The position numbers were made by a program, and so were the translations under genes. Under the pieces are notes generated by a model that saw only the letters and a list, made by a program, of their open reading frames with translations, searched no databases and had not been told where the DNA came from. DNA of 22,128 nucleotides from Gallionella sp. UBA6045 (lineage in GTDB: Bacteria; Pseudomonadota; Gammaproteobacteria; Burkholderiales; Gallionellaceae), in the NCBI GenBank assembly GCA_002429165.1, contig DIYV01000150.1:1-22128 (forward strand), in the 5' to 3' direction. Below, piece by piece: positions 7,720 to 16,938 of the stretch. Each line of letters opens with the position of its first letter. The stretch's first letter is position 1.

Positions 7720-8657
7720 CCGCAATTAAGCAAACCGGAAAAGAAAAGACCGCGCGCAATCCTGTCAAGATCGTGCCGCTGCAGGAACGGCTGCGCAAAC
7801 CGGAATGGATACGCGTGAAGTCCGGCAGCGGGCAGGGTTATCACGACGTGAAGCGCATGTTGCGCGAGCACAAGCTGCACACGGTGTGCGAGGAGGCGTC
7901 CTGTCCCAACATCGGCGAGTGCTTCGGCAAGGGCACGGCGACCTTCATGATCCTCGGCGATGTGTGCACGCGGCGCTGCCCGTTCTGCGACGTGGCGCAC
8001 GGTAAGCCGCTGGCGCCGGATGCGAACGAACCGGAAAATCTGGCGCGCTCGATCGGTCTGCTCAAACTGAAATACGTGGTCATCACCAGCGTGGATCGGG
8101 ACGATTTGCGCGACGGTGGCGCGCGGCATTTTGCCGATTGCCTGAGCGCGATACGCGCGAGCTCGCCCGCGACGCGTCTGGAGATTCTGGTGCCGGATTT
8201 TCGCGGTCGGCTGGATGAGGCGCTGGACGCGCTTTCCGTCAGCCTGCCCGATGTGCTGAACCATAATCTGGAGACCGTGCCGCGCCTGTACAAACTGGCG
8301 CGTCCCGGTGCGGACTATGCGCACTCGCTGAAGCTGCTCAAGGATTTCAAGGCGCGCTTTCCGCACATCCCGACCAAATCCGGCCTGATGCTGGGCCTCG
8401 GTGAGACTGACGATGAAGTGCTGGAAGTGATGCGCGACCTGCGCGCGCACGATGTGAATATGCTGACCATCGGCCAATATCTGCAGCCCTCTGACGGGCA
8501 TCTGCCGGTGCTGCGTTACGCGCCGCTGGAATCATTCACGATGTTCGAGCAGGCTGCAAAAGAGATGGGCTTCAGCCATGCGGCCTGCGGGCCGATGGTG
8601 CGCAGCAGCTATTTCGCCGATGAGCAGGCGCACCAAGCTGGCGTTAATATGGGCTAG
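7716..8657 (+). CDS. lipA: Lipoyl synthase LipA (radical SAM)
   Basis: A 313-residue radical SAM enzyme that inserts two sulphur atoms into protein-bound octanoyl groups. The radical SAM cluster is bound by CxxxCxxC (C84, C88, C91). The auxiliary cluster, which is sacrificed as sulphur donor, is bound by C58, C63 and C69 (in [12 protein letters not shown]), with the conserved RSSY (296-299) near the C terminus providing a serine ligand. The start is a TTG at 7716 with a good AAGGAG ribosome-binding site about 9 bases upstream, and it overlaps the damaged DUF2238 frame by 4 bases. Together with lipB it forms the endogenous lipoate pathway. Confidence 0.97.
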   Translation: MTAIKQTGKEKTARNPVKIVPLQERLRKPEWIRVKSGSGQGYHDVKRMLREHKLHTVCEEASCPNIGECFGKGTATFMILGDVCTRRCPFCDVAHGKPLAPDANEPENLARSIGLLKLKYVVITSVDRDDLRDGGARHFADCLSAIRASSPATRLEILVPDFRGRLDEALDALSVSLPDVLNHNLETVPRLYKLARPGADYAHSLKLLKDFKARFPHIPTKSGLMLGLGETDDEVLEVMRDLRAHDVNMLTIGQYLQPSDGHLPVLRYAPLESFTMFEQAAKEMGFSHAACGPMVRSSYFADEQAHQAGVNMG

Positions 8658-8688
8658 CGCCGCCTTGACGCGTGCTAAACTGCGTCCC

Positions 8689-9107
8689 GAAGCTGGTCAG
8701 ACAGTCGCCGCGCACGCAAGTGCGGGGAGGAAAGTCCGGGCTCCACAGAGCAGAATGCCGGTTAACGACCGGACGCCGCGAGGCGATGGAAAGTGCCACA
8801 GAAAATACACCGCCGATGGCCCGACTTCGCCGCCCGCAAGGGTGGCAAAGTCTTCTCAAGAAGAGCAGGTGCGAAAGCTCCTGCGATGATTGAGAAGGGA
8901 TCAGGCAAGGTTGAAATGGCGAGGTAAGAGCTCACCGCGCTGGTGGCAACATCAGTGGCAGGGTAAACCCCATTCGGAGCAAGATCAAATAGGCAGGCTA
9001 TGACGTTGCTCGCGTCGCCTGCGGGTAGATTGCTTGAGCGTCAGGTAACGAAACGCCTAGAGGAATGACTGTCCACGACAGAACCCGGCTTATCGGCCAG
9101 CTTCACC
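8689..9107 (+). ncRNA. rnpB: RNase P RNA (bacterial class A)
   Basis: The catalytic RNA that trims tRNA 5' leaders. Conserved blocks are present in order: GAAGCTGG at the 5' end, GAGGAAAGTCCGGGCTCC (P4 5' strand region), ACAGAAAATACACCGCC, GGTAAGAGCTCACCG, GGCAGGGTAAACCCC, GGAGCAAGATCAAATAGG, and GACTGTCCACGACAGAAC (P4 3' strand region). The terminal helix P1 pairs GAAGCTGG (8689-8696) with CCAGCTTC (9097-9104). A run of seven T follows at 9108-9114, so the P1 region plus T-run probably ends transcription. A -10-like TAAACT at 8676-8681 lies at the right distance from the 5' end. It is 31 bases after lipA. Confidence 0.97.
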
Positions 9108-9114
9108 TTTTTTT

Positions 9115-9344
9115 ATCCTGCAAACTGGCCTGTTGACCAGGCATGCGATTCTGGACTTTGTTTAACCCGCTTCAACCCCCGCAGTTCATTCTATCCAGCA
9201 TTCTCTCTTATCCTGAAATACCCAGCTGTTCATTACAAATAGCTTTAGCTTATTTATGCAATCTATTATTTATTAAGCATATTTGTTTTTCATTAACTTC
9301 CGGCTGTAACTCCTTGTCCTGTAAAGATAAATCCTGTTTTCCGC
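9115..9344. other. AT-rich non-coding stretch between rnpB and the mra promoter
   Basis: About 230 bases with no credible gene. The part from about 9225 to 9300 is clearly richer in A/T than its surroundings. It may provide upstream promoter contacts or curvature for the dcw promoter, but no specific site is recognised. Confidence 0.5.
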
Positions 9345-9373
9345 TTGACCATTGGGTTTTTTTTCAATATAGT
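9345..9373 (+). promoter_or_regulatory. Sigma-70-type promoter of the dcw operon (Pmra)
   Basis: TTGACC (9345-9350) and TATAGT (9368-9373) are separated by exactly 17 bases, close to consensus. Transcription would begin near 9380, about 36 bases before mraZ. The -10 hexamer overlaps the first MraZ box, which fits autorepression. Confidence 0.8.
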
Positions 9374-9410
9374 GGGTTCAAGTGGTGAAAAGTGGGAAAA
9401 AGTGGGGGTA
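9371..9410 (+). promoter_or_regulatory. MraZ operator: four direct repeats, 10-bp period
   Basis: Four consecutive decamers start at 9371, 9381, 9391 and 9401, each beginning AGTGG (AGTGGG three times, AGTGGT once). MraZ of other bacteria binds TGGG-type repeats spaced by about one helical turn just upstream of mraZ, so this array fits. The first box overlaps the -10 element and the last abuts the ribosome-binding site. Confidence 0.85.
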
Positions 9411-9415
9411 AAGGG

Positions 9416-9862
9416 ATGTTTCAGGGAGCGGCGCAACTCAATCTGGATAGCAAGGGCAGACTCGCGATTCCGGCGCGGTATCGCGATATGTTGCTTGCAC
9501 ATTGTGCGGGCAGCCTGGTGCTGACCGCAGATGCCGACGGTTGCCTGCTGGTCTATCCGCAACCCGAGTGGCAACCGATACGCGAGAAGCTGCTCAAGCT
9601 CTCCGCGCTTAATCCAAAAATTCGTGCCTTGCAACGCCGCCTGATCGGTTATGCCGAAGACGTGGTGATGGATGGTGCCGGGCGCGTGTTGATCTCTCCG
9701 GCCTTGCGCAACTACGCCGTGCTGGACAAGCGCGTGATGCTGGTCGGCCAGGGCAATAAATTCGAATTGTGGGACGAGGCGAAATGGCAGGCACAGCAGG
9801 AAGCAGGCTTGTCGTTCATGGATGGTGACTTGCCGCCTGAACTTGAGGGATTTTCTTTGTGA
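9416..9862 (+). CDS. mraZ: Transcriptional regulator MraZ
   Basis: 148 residues from the ATG at 9416. A longer GTG-started frame from 9392 is rejected because it would translate the operator boxes. It contains two SpoVT/AbrB-type domains with the DxxxR signatures DSKGR (11-15) and DGAGR (86-90). The family forms ring-shaped oligomers that bind repeated TGGG boxes and usually represses its own dcw operon. Such boxes stand directly upstream. The stop overlaps the GTG start of rsmH by 4 bases. Length and position (first gene of the cluster) are typical. Confidence 0.95.
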   Translation: MFQGAAQLNLDSKGRLAIPARYRDMLLAHCAGSLVLTADADGCLLVYPQPEWQPIREKLLKLSALNPKIRALQRRLIGYAEDVVMDGAGRVLISPALRNYAVLDKRVMLVGQGNKFELWDEAKWQAQQEAGLSFMDGDLPPELEGFSL

Positions 9863-10794
9863 GTGAGGGCGTGGCCCATACCACCGTCTTGCTGAATGAA
9901 GCTGTTGAAGCGCTTGCGATCAAACCGGATGGCATCTATGTGGATGGCACATTCGGGCGTGGCGGACATAGCGCGATGATACTGGAACGGTTGGGCAGCA
10001 ATGGCAAATTGATCGCACTGGACAAGGATCCTGAAGCCGTGGCGGTTGGCAGGGAGTGGCGCGACGCGAGATTCAGCATGATGCATCGCAGCTACGCTCA
10101 AATGGCGGAGGTGTTGCGCGAGCAGGACGCGGGACAGGTGGACGGCATTCTGCTTGACCTGGGCGTGTCTTCACCGCAACTGGATGAGGCGGAGCGTGGT
10201 TTCAGTTTTCGCTTTGAAGCGCCGCTGGATATGCGCATGGATACCAGCAGCGGGATGACCGCGGCGCAGTGGCTGGCAACGGTGGATGAAGGCTTGTTAG
10301 CGGAGGTGATACGTGACTACGGCGAAGAACGGTTTGCTAAGCAGATTGCAAGAGCGATTGTTGCGGCGCGCGCAATTGAACCCATCCAGACTACGCGGCA
10401 ACTCGTCGAGCTGGTTGGTAAAACGGTACGTACCCGCGAAGCCGGGCAGAACCCGGCGACACGTACCTTTCAAGCTATACGGATTTATATCAACCATGAG
10501 CTCGAAGAGCTTGCGCGGGTCTTGCCGGAGTGTGTGACGCATCTCAAAAGCGGGGGGCGCCTGGTGGTGATCAGTTTTCACTCGTTGGAGGACCGCATCG
10601 TGAAGCACTACATGCGTGAAATGGCGGAAGGCGACAAATTGCCGCGCAATGTGCCGATACGCGCCAGCGAAGTGCCGCCGGGAAAACTGAATCTGATCGG
10701 CAAGGCAGTGCGCGTCAGCGCGGCGGAACTGCAGGCCAATCCGCGTGCGCGCAGCGCGGTGATGCGAGTTGCGGAGCGCAGCGATGTTGCATAG
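9859..10794 (+). CDS. rsmH: 16S rRNA (cytosine1402-N4)-methyltransferase RsmH
   Basis: A 311-residue SAM-dependent methyltransferase (formerly MraW) that N4-methylates C1402 in the decoding centre of 16S rRNA. The SAM-binding loop is [11 protein letters not shown] (28-38); [15 protein letters not shown] (95-109) is the family signature; [10 protein letters not shown] lies near 245. It starts with GTG, overlapping the mraZ stop; a second GTG four codons on (9871) is an alternative. Second gene of the dcw operon, as in most bacteria. Confidence 0.95.
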   Translation: MSEGVAHTTVLLNEAVEALAIKPDGIYVDGTFGRGGHSAMILERLGSNGKLIALDKDPEAVAVGREWRDARFSMMHRSYAQMAEVLREQDAGQVDGILLDLGVSSPQLDEAERGFSFRFEAPLDMRMDTSSGMTAAQWLATVDEGLLAEVIRDYGEERFAKQIARAIVAARAIEPIQTTRQLVELVGKTVRTREAGQNPATRTFQAIRIYINHELEELARVLPECVTHLKSGGRLVVISFHSLEDRIVKHYMREMAEGDKLPRNVPIRASEVPPGKLNLIGKAVRVSAAELQANPRARSAVMRVAERSDVA

Positions 10795-10818
10795 CGGCGC
10801 ATCGGGGGTTGAGCGGTC

Positions 10819-11166
10819 ATGAAGGATGCTATCGGTGACATTCGCAAACAGGTCATGGACAAAGTCGACGGATTCAGCCCGGCCTACCAGGGTTTGCTGC
10901 TTATGGCGGTGGTGTTGTGCGCGTTGAGTGTGGTTACCTCGCAGTACCAGGCGCGCAAGCTGTTTGTCGAGTTGCAAAAGGACAAAGACCAGGCGCAGCA
11001 GATGGATGTGGAGTGGGGGCAGTTGCAACTTGAGCAAAGCACTTGGGCTACGCCGGCGCGCGTAGAAGAAGTTGCCGTGAACAAGTTGCAAATGCAGTTG
11101 CCGAAAAACGGGCAGGTTCAATTTATACGGGTAAAACCTGACAGCGGGATAAAACCAACACAATGA
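10819..11166 (+). CDS. ftsL: Cell division protein FtsL
   Basis: A 115-residue bitopic protein. A cytoplasmic N-terminus of about 22 residues is followed by one membrane helix (about 24-42) and a periplasmic part with heptad-like spacing (about 45-75), predicted to form a coiled coil with FtsB. With FtsB and FtsQ it activates the FtsW-FtsI septal synthase. The sequence is poorly conserved, as usual for FtsL; the call rests on topology, length and its fixed place between rsmH and ftsI. The ribosome-binding site is weak, and a later ATG (10855) is possible. The stop overlaps ftsI by 4 bases. Confidence 0.88.
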   Translation: MKDAIGDIRKQVMDKVDGFSPAYQGLLLMAVVLCALSVVTSQYQARKLFVELQKDKDQAQQMDVEWGQLQLEQSTWATPARVEEVAVNKLQMQLPKNGQVQFIRVKPDSGIKPTQ

Positions 11167-12893
11167 ATTATGCGGCCAGCGCACAATCGGAGATCACGGC
11201 GAAATTGCCGGGATGGCGCGCCACCGCGCTATTTGCGCTGTTGCTGGCAGGGCTGGCAGGGCTGTTCGGCCGTGGCGTGTATTTGCAGGGGATACACGAT
11301 GACTTTCTGCAGGAAAAAGGCAATGCGCGCTACAGCCGCGTGATCGAAGTAAGCGCGCACCGCGGCAATATCTCCGACCGCAACGGCGAGCCGCTCGCTG
11401 TCAGCACGCCGGTCGAATCGGTTTGGGCAAGCCCGCAGGACGTGGAAGCCGGCACCCGGCAAGTCAAAAAACTGGCGCAGATTCTCGGCATGAAAATTGA
11501 GGATGTAAAGAGCCGGCTGTCAGATACTTCCCGGGACTTTGTCTATCTCAAGCGGTTGCTGCCGCCGGAACAGACGGAAAGAGTAGTGAATCTGCATCTC
11601 CCCGGGGTTTCGTTGCAGCGCGAATATCGCCGTTACTACCCAGCCGGCGAGGAAGACGCTCAGACGCTGGGTTTTACCGGACAGGACGACGTCGGGCAGG
11701 AAGGAATGGAGTTTGCCCTGCAGAAACAGCTCGCCGGAAATCCCGGCAGCCAGCGGGTGATCAAGGATAACCACGGTTACATCGTCGAGGATGCCGGCAG
11801 TCTCCACCCGCCCAAGCCCGGCAGCGATATCGTGCTCAGCCTGGACGGCAATTTGCAGCATATCGCCTATCGCGAACTGGAGAGTGCGGTCAGGCTGCAT
11901 CGGGCCAAGTCAGGCGCGGTAGTGGTTCTCGATGCACGCAGCGGCGAAGTGCTGGCGCTTGCCAACTATCCCAGCTTCAACCCGAACAATCACAGCGACA
12001 CCAGCAGCAAGGCGATGCGCAACCGGGCCGTTACCAATGAGTTTGAACCCGGTTCGACCCTGAAGCCGTTTACGATTGCGACGGCGATCGAGACCGGCAA
12101 AGTGACCCCGAGCACTATTATTAATACCGAGCATGGCGTGTACGAGTTGGGCAACAGAAAGATCCATGATGCCGAACCGGAGTCAATGTTGACTGTGGCA
12201 CAGGTGATACAGAAATCCAGCAATATCGGTGCCGCCAAGATTGCCCTGTCGATGAAACCCGAAACGATGTGGCAGGGCCTGTCGGACAGCGGATTCGGCG
12301 CACCGACCGGTAGCAATTTTCCCGGCGAGGCGCCGGGAAAATTGCGCGACCCGAAAACATGGCGGCCCATCGAGCAGGCTACGATGGCCTATGGACATGG
12401 CGTCTCGGTTAACCTGCTGCAGCTCGCGCGGGGCTATACAATTTTTGCCGACAACGGCGAATTGAAACCGGTTTCCCTGCTCAAGCTGGATGCGCCGCCG
12501 GTAGGGACGAAGGTGTTCTCCGCCCACACTGCGCACGAGGTGCGCGACATGCTGGAAATGGTGGTGTTGCCGGGTGGTACGGCACCGCTGGCGCAAATTG
12601 CGGGTTATCGCGTGGCGGGCAAAACCGGTACTGCACACAAGTTGGAGAACGGCCGTTACGTCAACCACTATATTGCGTCCTTCGTCGGATTCGCGCCGGT
12701 ATCGAATCCGCGTCTGGTGGTGGCAATAATGATAAATGATCCGGGCGGAGCCAATTATTACGGCGGAGAAGTTGCCGCGCCGGTGTTCAGCAGGGTAATG
12801 GGCGCATCCTTGCACGCGCTAAATGTGCCCAACGATGCGCCGCTGGATAACGTCATTGCGCCTCCCGCGAATATCGTCAAGGAGGAGGTATGA
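11163..12893 (+). CDS. ftsI: Septal peptidoglycan transpeptidase FtsI (PBP3)
   Basis: A 576-residue class B penicillin-binding protein. One N-terminal membrane helix (about 20-40) is followed by the non-catalytic pedestal domain (RGNISDRNG near 67-75) and the transpeptidase domain. Active-site motifs are STLK (S298 nucleophile, K301), SSN (352-354) and KTGT (487-490). It cross-links septal peptidoglycan together with FtsW. Length matches the family. Start and stop overlap ftsL and murE by 4 bases each; the 3' end contains the strong ribosome-binding site AAGGAGGAGGT of murE. Confidence 0.97.
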   Translation: MNYAASAQSEITAKLPGWRATALFALLLAGLAGLFGRGVYLQGIHDDFLQEKGNARYSRVIEVSAHRGNISDRNGEPLAVSTPVESVWASPQDVEAGTRQVKKLAQILGMKIEDVKSRLSDTSRDFVYLKRLLPPEQTERVVNLHLPGVSLQREYRRYYPAGEEDAQTLGFTGQDDVGQEGMEFALQKQLAGNPGSQRVIKDNHGYIVEDAGSLHPPKPGSDIVLSLDGNLQHIAYRELESAVRLHRAKSGAVVVLDARSGEVLALANYPSFNPNNHSDTSSKAMRNRAVTNEFEPGSTLKPFTIATAIETGKVTPSTIINTEHGVYELGNRKIHDAEPESMLTVAQVIQKSSNIGAAKIALSMKPETMWQGLSDSGFGAPTGSNFPGEAPGKLRDPKTWRPIEQATMAYGHGVSVNLLQLARGYTIFADNGELKPVSLLKLDAPPVGTKVFSAHTAHEVRDMLEMVVLPGGTAPLAQIAGYRVAGKTGTAHKLENGRYVNHYIASFVGFAPVSNPRLVVAIMINDPGGANYYGGEVAAPVFSRVMGASLHALNVPNDAPLDNVIAPPANIVKEEV

Positions 12894-14470
12894 GTACCTC
12901 TCTTCACCAGTGGGCAGTCGAACAATTGGCGGCGTTAAAAATCACGGTGACACGCCTGGTGACAGACAGTCGTTCCATCCAGCATGGTGATACATTCGTC
13001 GCCTATCCCGGCGAAAAGTCCGATGGACGGGAGTTCATCGCAAACGCGATCCTGAACGGGGCCAATGCGGTGATCTACGAAACGTTTGTGTCCCGGCACA
13101 CGGGGGAGGCGCAACATTTTGACTGGAATGATGCCTGGCAAGTGCCCAATCTCGCTGTGGCCGATTTGCGCCACAGGGCGGGGTGGTTGGCGGATGCGGT
13201 ATATGGCACACCTTCGGAAAAATTGTGGATGGTGGGTATCACAGGAACCAATGGCAAGACCTCGACCAGTCACTGGCTAGCCCACGCGCTGAGCGAGGCG
13301 GGAAAGCGCTGCGCCGTGATCGGCACCCTGGGTAATGGGTTTGTCGCGGGCAACGGCAATGCCGATGCGCTCCATGCCACTGAAAACACCACGCCGGATG
13401 CGGTTCGCGTGCATGGCCTGTTGGCAGAATATTTGCGCGGCGGTGCACGGGCCGTCGCGATGGAAGTGTCATCGCACGCGCTGTCGCAGGGGCGCGTGAA
13501 TGCGGTGCGTTTCGATGTCGCGATGCTCACCAACCTGAGCCGCGATCATCTCGATTATCACGGTGATATGCAGAGTTATGCGGCGGCCAAGCGCAAGCTG
13601 TTCGATTGGCAGCAGCTAGGTTTCGTGGTGCTGAACCTCGACGATGAATACGGGGTTGAGCTGGCCGAGTCGCTAGAGGACAGCGATGCGGAAGTGATCG
13701 CTTACGGTCTGAGCGACGGCGCGTTGCAGCTCGCAGAACGGCTGGGTATGCGCATGGTCTATGGCAATTTGCTGGAAATGTCGGGGCAGGGATTGAAGAT
13801 GGCTGTTCACTCCAGTTGGGGAGCGGCGCAACTGGATAGCGCGCTGGTCGGACGATTCAACGCGGCGAATCTGTTGGGTGCGCTCGCGGTATTGCTGGTG
13901 AGCGGGGTGGAATTGAGCGATGCGGTGCGTTCATTGGGCAGGGTGCAGCCGGTCGCCGGACGCATGCAGCGTTTGGGCAACGCGCAGCAGCCAACGGTGG
14001 TCGTGGATTACGCGCACACCCCGGATGCACTGGAAAAAGTGCTGCAGGCATTGCGCGAAGTCAGTGAGGCAGCAGGCGGGAAGGTGCTTTGCGTGTTCGG
14101 CTGCGGCGGGGATAGGGATCGCGGCAAACGCGCCATGATGGGCATGGTAGCGGAGAGGTATTCCGATTTTTGCATCGTCACTTCCGACAATCCGCGCGGC
14201 GAGAATCCGCGCGAAATAATCGCGGAAATTGTCGGTGGCATGTACGGGGAAAACCACGAGATCATCGTGGACCGAGCCGCAGCGATTCAAAGCGCCATCA
14301 GATTTGCGCGGCAAAGCGATACCGTGCTGATTGCGGGCAAGGGGCATGAAGATTACCAGGAGATTGACGGTGTAAAACACCCGTTCGACGATGTGTCGGT
14401 GGCGCAATTGGCTTTGCAGTCTTTCCATGCAATTCCGCAGGCGCCGGACAAACCCGGGAGCGGACAATGA
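12890..14470 (+). CDS. murE: UDP-MurNAc-tripeptide ligase MurE (meso-diaminopimelate type)
   Basis: A 526-residue Mur ligase that adds the third residue to UDP-MurNAc-L-Ala-D-Glu using ATP. The P-loop is TGTNGKTS (118-125); K234 in YAAAK is the candidate carbamylated lysine; DNPR (433-436) is the signature of enzymes that select meso-diaminopimelate over lysine. Domain order is uridine-binding, ATPase, then substrate domain (from about 350). It has a strong ribosome-binding site and 4-base overlaps on both sides. Slightly longer than E. coli MurE (about 495). Confidence 0.96.
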   Translation: MSTSLHQWAVEQLAALKITVTRLVTDSRSIQHGDTFVAYPGEKSDGREFIANAILNGANAVIYETFVSRHTGEAQHFDWNDAWQVPNLAVADLRHRAGWLADAVYGTPSEKLWMVGITGTNGKTSTSHWLAHALSEAGKRCAVIGTLGNGFVAGNGNADALHATENTTPDAVRVHGLLAEYLRGGARAVAMEVSSHALSQGRVNAVRFDVAMLTNLSRDHLDYHGDMQSYAAAKRKLFDWQQLGFVVLNLDDEYGVELAESLEDSDAEVIAYGLSDGALQLAERLGMRMVYGNLLEMSGQGLKMAVHSSWGAAQLDSALVGRFNAANLLGALAVLLVSGVELSDAVRSLGRVQPVAGRMQRLGNAQQPTVVVDYAHTPDALEKVLQALREVSEAAGGKVLCVFGCGGDRDRGKRAMMGMVAERYSDFCIVTSDNPRGENPREIIAEIVGGMYGENHEIIVDRAAAIQSAIRFARQSDTVLIAGKGHEDYQEIDGVKHPFDDVSVAQLALQSFHAIPQAPDKPGSGQ

Positions 14471-15843
14471 TGATGCTGTCGCAAGCCGCGCAGGCAACCG
14501 GTGGAACGCTGGTCCAGTTCGCGGGGACCCAAGGCGGCGATACGCATATCAACGGGGTATCCAGCGACAGCCGCAAAATCGTGCAAGGCGATTTGTTTGT
14601 TGCGTTGCGCGGCGAGCATTTCGACGGCTACCACTTTGTCGCAACGGCTGCGCAAGCGGGCGCGGTCGCTGCGCTGGTGAATGCGAGCAGCTACCGAGGT
14701 GAACAAGCACCCTGCCCGCTGCTGCTGGTGGAAGACACGCGTCTGGCGCTGGGGCATTTGGCCGCATGGTGGCGCGGGCAGTTCGCCATTCCACTGGTGG
14801 CGATCACCGGCAGCAATGGCAAGACCACAGTGAAAGAAATGCTCGCCGGCATTCTTCGTGTAGCGGCAGACAGTGCAGATGCGGTGCTCGCAACCAGGGG
14901 CAATTTTAACAACGACATCGGCATGCCGCTCACACTGTTGCAAATGAAAGCAACGCACCGTTATGCCGTGATCGAAATGGGCATGAATCATCCTGGCGAG
15001 ATCGATTATCTGACGCGGATTGCAGCACCCGATGTCGCGCTGATAAACAACGCCAGTGGCGCACATTTGGCAGGGTTGGGCTCCGTGGAAGCGGTTGCGC
15101 GTGCCAAGGGCGAGATATTCGCGGGGCTGCAGCATCATGGAACCGCGGTGATCAATTCCGACGATGAGCACGCGCAGCTTTGGCGCGCATTGGCCGGTGC
15201 GCACCCATTGCTCGAATTCGGCCTGAATCCCGAAGCTGATGTCTCCGGCACGTGGCATCCGCTTGGTTATGGTTTGCGGCTCGACGTGACCGTGCCGCAG
15301 GGTATGTTTGCCGCAGACCTGCAGGTGCCAGGTGTGCACAATGCGCGCAACGCGCTGGCCGCGACAGCCGCCGCAACCGTACTGAACATTCCCCTGGAAA
15401 CCATTGCCGCGGGTCTGGAAAAATTCAATGGTGTGGCGGGGCGTTTGCAGCGCAAGGTTGCGCTGCATGGCGCCATCCTGATAGACGACACTTACAACGC
15501 AAATCCTGCCTCGCTGCGCGCCGCGATCAGCGTGCTTGCGCAGGCTGGCGGGAAGCGCATTCTGGTGATGGGCGACATGGGCGAACTGGGCGGCGAGGCG
15601 GCGGCTTTTCATGGCGAGATCGGCGCAGAAGCACGCCGTGCCGGTATTGAAAAGCTTTACGCGCTGGGTACGCTGAGCGGCAATGCTGCGCGCGAATTCG
15701 GCAGCGGAGCGCAACACTTCCTGCGCATAGAGGATTTGCAGGATGCGCTGGAAATGGAATTGGACGCGAACACCACGGTGCTGGTAAAGGGTTCGCGCTT
15801 CATGAAAATGGAACGGGTAGTTGAGCACTTTACGGTGCACTGA
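14467..15843 (+). CDS. murF: UDP-MurNAc-tripeptide:D-Ala-D-Ala ligase MurF
   Basis: A 458-residue Mur ligase that completes the pentapeptide by adding D-Ala-D-Ala. The P-loop is TGSNGKTT (114-121); GNFNNDIGMPLTLL (about 145-158) is typical of MurF; DDTYNANPASLRAA near 340 marks the C-terminal domain. Three adjacent ATGs (14467, 14470, 14473) leave the start uncertain by two residues; the first overlaps the murE stop by 4 bases. mraY begins 9 bases after the stop. Confidence 0.96.
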   Translation: MMMLSQAAQATGGTLVQFAGTQGGDTHINGVSSDSRKIVQGDLFVALRGEHFDGYHFVATAAQAGAVAALVNASSYRGEQAPCPLLLVEDTRLALGHLAAWWRGQFAIPLVAITGSNGKTTVKEMLAGILRVAADSADAVLATRGNFNNDIGMPLTLLQMKATHRYAVIEMGMNHPGEIDYLTRIAAPDVALINNASGAHLAGLGSVEAVARAKGEIFAGLQHHGTAVINSDDEHAQLWRALAGAHPLLEFGLNPEADVSGTWHPLGYGLRLDVTVPQGMFAADLQVPGVHNARNALAATAAATVLNIPLETIAAGLEKFNGVAGRLQRKVALHGAILIDDTYNANPASLRAAISVLAQAGGKRILVMGDMGELGGEAAAFHGEIGAEARRAGIEKLYALGTLSGNAAREFGSGAQHFLRIEDLQDALEMELDANTTVLVKGSRFMKMERVVEHFTVH

Positions 15844-15852
15844 GGAGAATCC

Positions 15853-16938
15853 ATGTTACTGGCACTCACACAATGGTTGGCTGAAGACATAAGGTTTTTC
15901 AGCGTGTTCAACTACATCACGTTTCGCACCGTGCTGGCCGCGATGACCGCATTATTCATCTCGTTTCTAGTGGGCCCGATGATGATACGAAAACTGACTG
16001 CTTACAAGATCGGCCAGTCGGTCCGCAGCGACGGTCCGCAGACCCATCTGATCAAAGCCGGCACGCCGACCATGGGCGGCGCCCTGATCCTGACGTCGAT
16101 CGCGATCACCACCCTGTTATGGGGCGATTTGCGCAACCATTACGTGTGGGTGGTGTTGCTTTCGACGCTTGGTTTCGGCGTGATCGGCTGGGTGGACGAT
16201 TATCGCAAAGTGGTGCATCGCAATCCGAAAGGGTTGTCGGCAAAAGCAAAGATGGGCTGGCAGTCGGTTGTCGCGCTCGTGGTCGGCATTTATTTGTGGA
16301 AAGCCGCCAGCCTTCCCGCGAACACCGAGCTCATCGTTCCGTTCCTGAAATTCTTCGTGTTTCCGCTCCCGGCATTCGTGTTCATCGCGCTCACTTATCT
16401 GGTCATCGTCGGGAGCAGCAATGCGGTGAACTTGACCGACGGACTGGACGGTCTGGCCATCATGCCGACGGTGATGGTGAGCGGCGCGCTCGCGATATTC
16501 GCTTATGTGGCGGGTAATGCGGTGTTCTCAAAATATCTCGGCATTCCCTATATTCCGGGTGCGGGGGAATTGGCGGTGTTCTGCGGTGCGATCTCGGGCG
16601 CCGGCCTGGCCTTTCTGTGGTTCAACGCCTATCCCGCCGAAGTATTCATGGGCGATGTCGGCGCGCTGGCTCTCGGTGCGGCACTGGGCACGGTGGCCGT
16701 GATCGTGCGCCAGGAACTAGTGCTGTTCATCATGGGCGGTGTGTTCGTGGTCGAGGCGGTGTCGGTGATGATCCAGGTGGCCTCGTTCAAGCTCACCGGC
16801 AAGCGTGTGTTCCGCATGGCTCCGCTGCATCACCATTACGAATTGAAGGGCTGGAAGGAGACCCAGGTCGTCGTGAGGTTCTGGATCATCACGATGTTAT
16901 TGGTGCTGTTGGGGTTGGCGACGTTGAAGCTGAGATGA
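15853..16938 (+). CDS. mraY: Phospho-MurNAc-pentapeptide transferase MraY
   Basis: A 361-residue membrane enzyme with about ten transmembrane helices. It transfers phospho-MurNAc-pentapeptide to undecaprenyl phosphate, forming lipid I at the inner face of the membrane. Catalytic and magnesium-binding motifs are WVDDYRK (D115, D116), NLTDGLDG (193-200), FMGDVG (D268) and PLHHHYE (324-330). It has a good ribosome-binding site (GGAGAA) 5-6 bases before ATG. The stop overlaps the murD start by 4 bases. Confidence 0.97.
   Translation: MLLALTQWLAEDIRFFSVFNYITFRTVLAAMTALFISFLVGPMMIRKLTAYKIGQSVRSDGPQTHLIKAGTPTMGGALILTSIAITTLLWGDLRNHYVWVVLLSTLGFGVIGWVDDYRKVVHRNPKGLSAKAKMGWQSVVALVVGIYLWKAASLPANTELIVPFLKFFVFPLPAFVFIALTYLVIVGSSNAVNLTDGLDGLAIMPTVMVSGALAIFAYVAGNAVFSKYLGIPYIPGAGELAVFCGAISGAGLAFLWFNAYPAEVFMGDVGALALGAALGTVAVIVRQELVLFIMGGVFVVEAVSVMIQVASFKLTGKRVFRMAPLHHHYELKGWKETQVVVRFWIITMLLVLLGLATLKLR

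Noticed and set aside
8665..8681. TTGACG plus TAAACT as a complete rnpB promoter
   Set aside because: The hexamers are only 5 bases apart, which is incompatible with a -35/-10 pair; only the -10 element is at a sensible distance.
9371..9410. CRISPR-like or minisatellite reading of the four AGTGG repeats
   Set aside because: The period is 10 bp with no spacers, and the position upstream of mraZ identifies it as the MraZ operator.
14353..15840. Minus-strand open frame of 495 codons opposite murF
   Set aside because: Shadow of murF, whose motifs and frame are certain; no recognisable domains on the minus strand.
16617..16934. In-frame 5' extension of murD reaching into mraY
   Set aside because: It is the Arg-rich alternate frame of mraY; MurD homology begins at 16935-16938.
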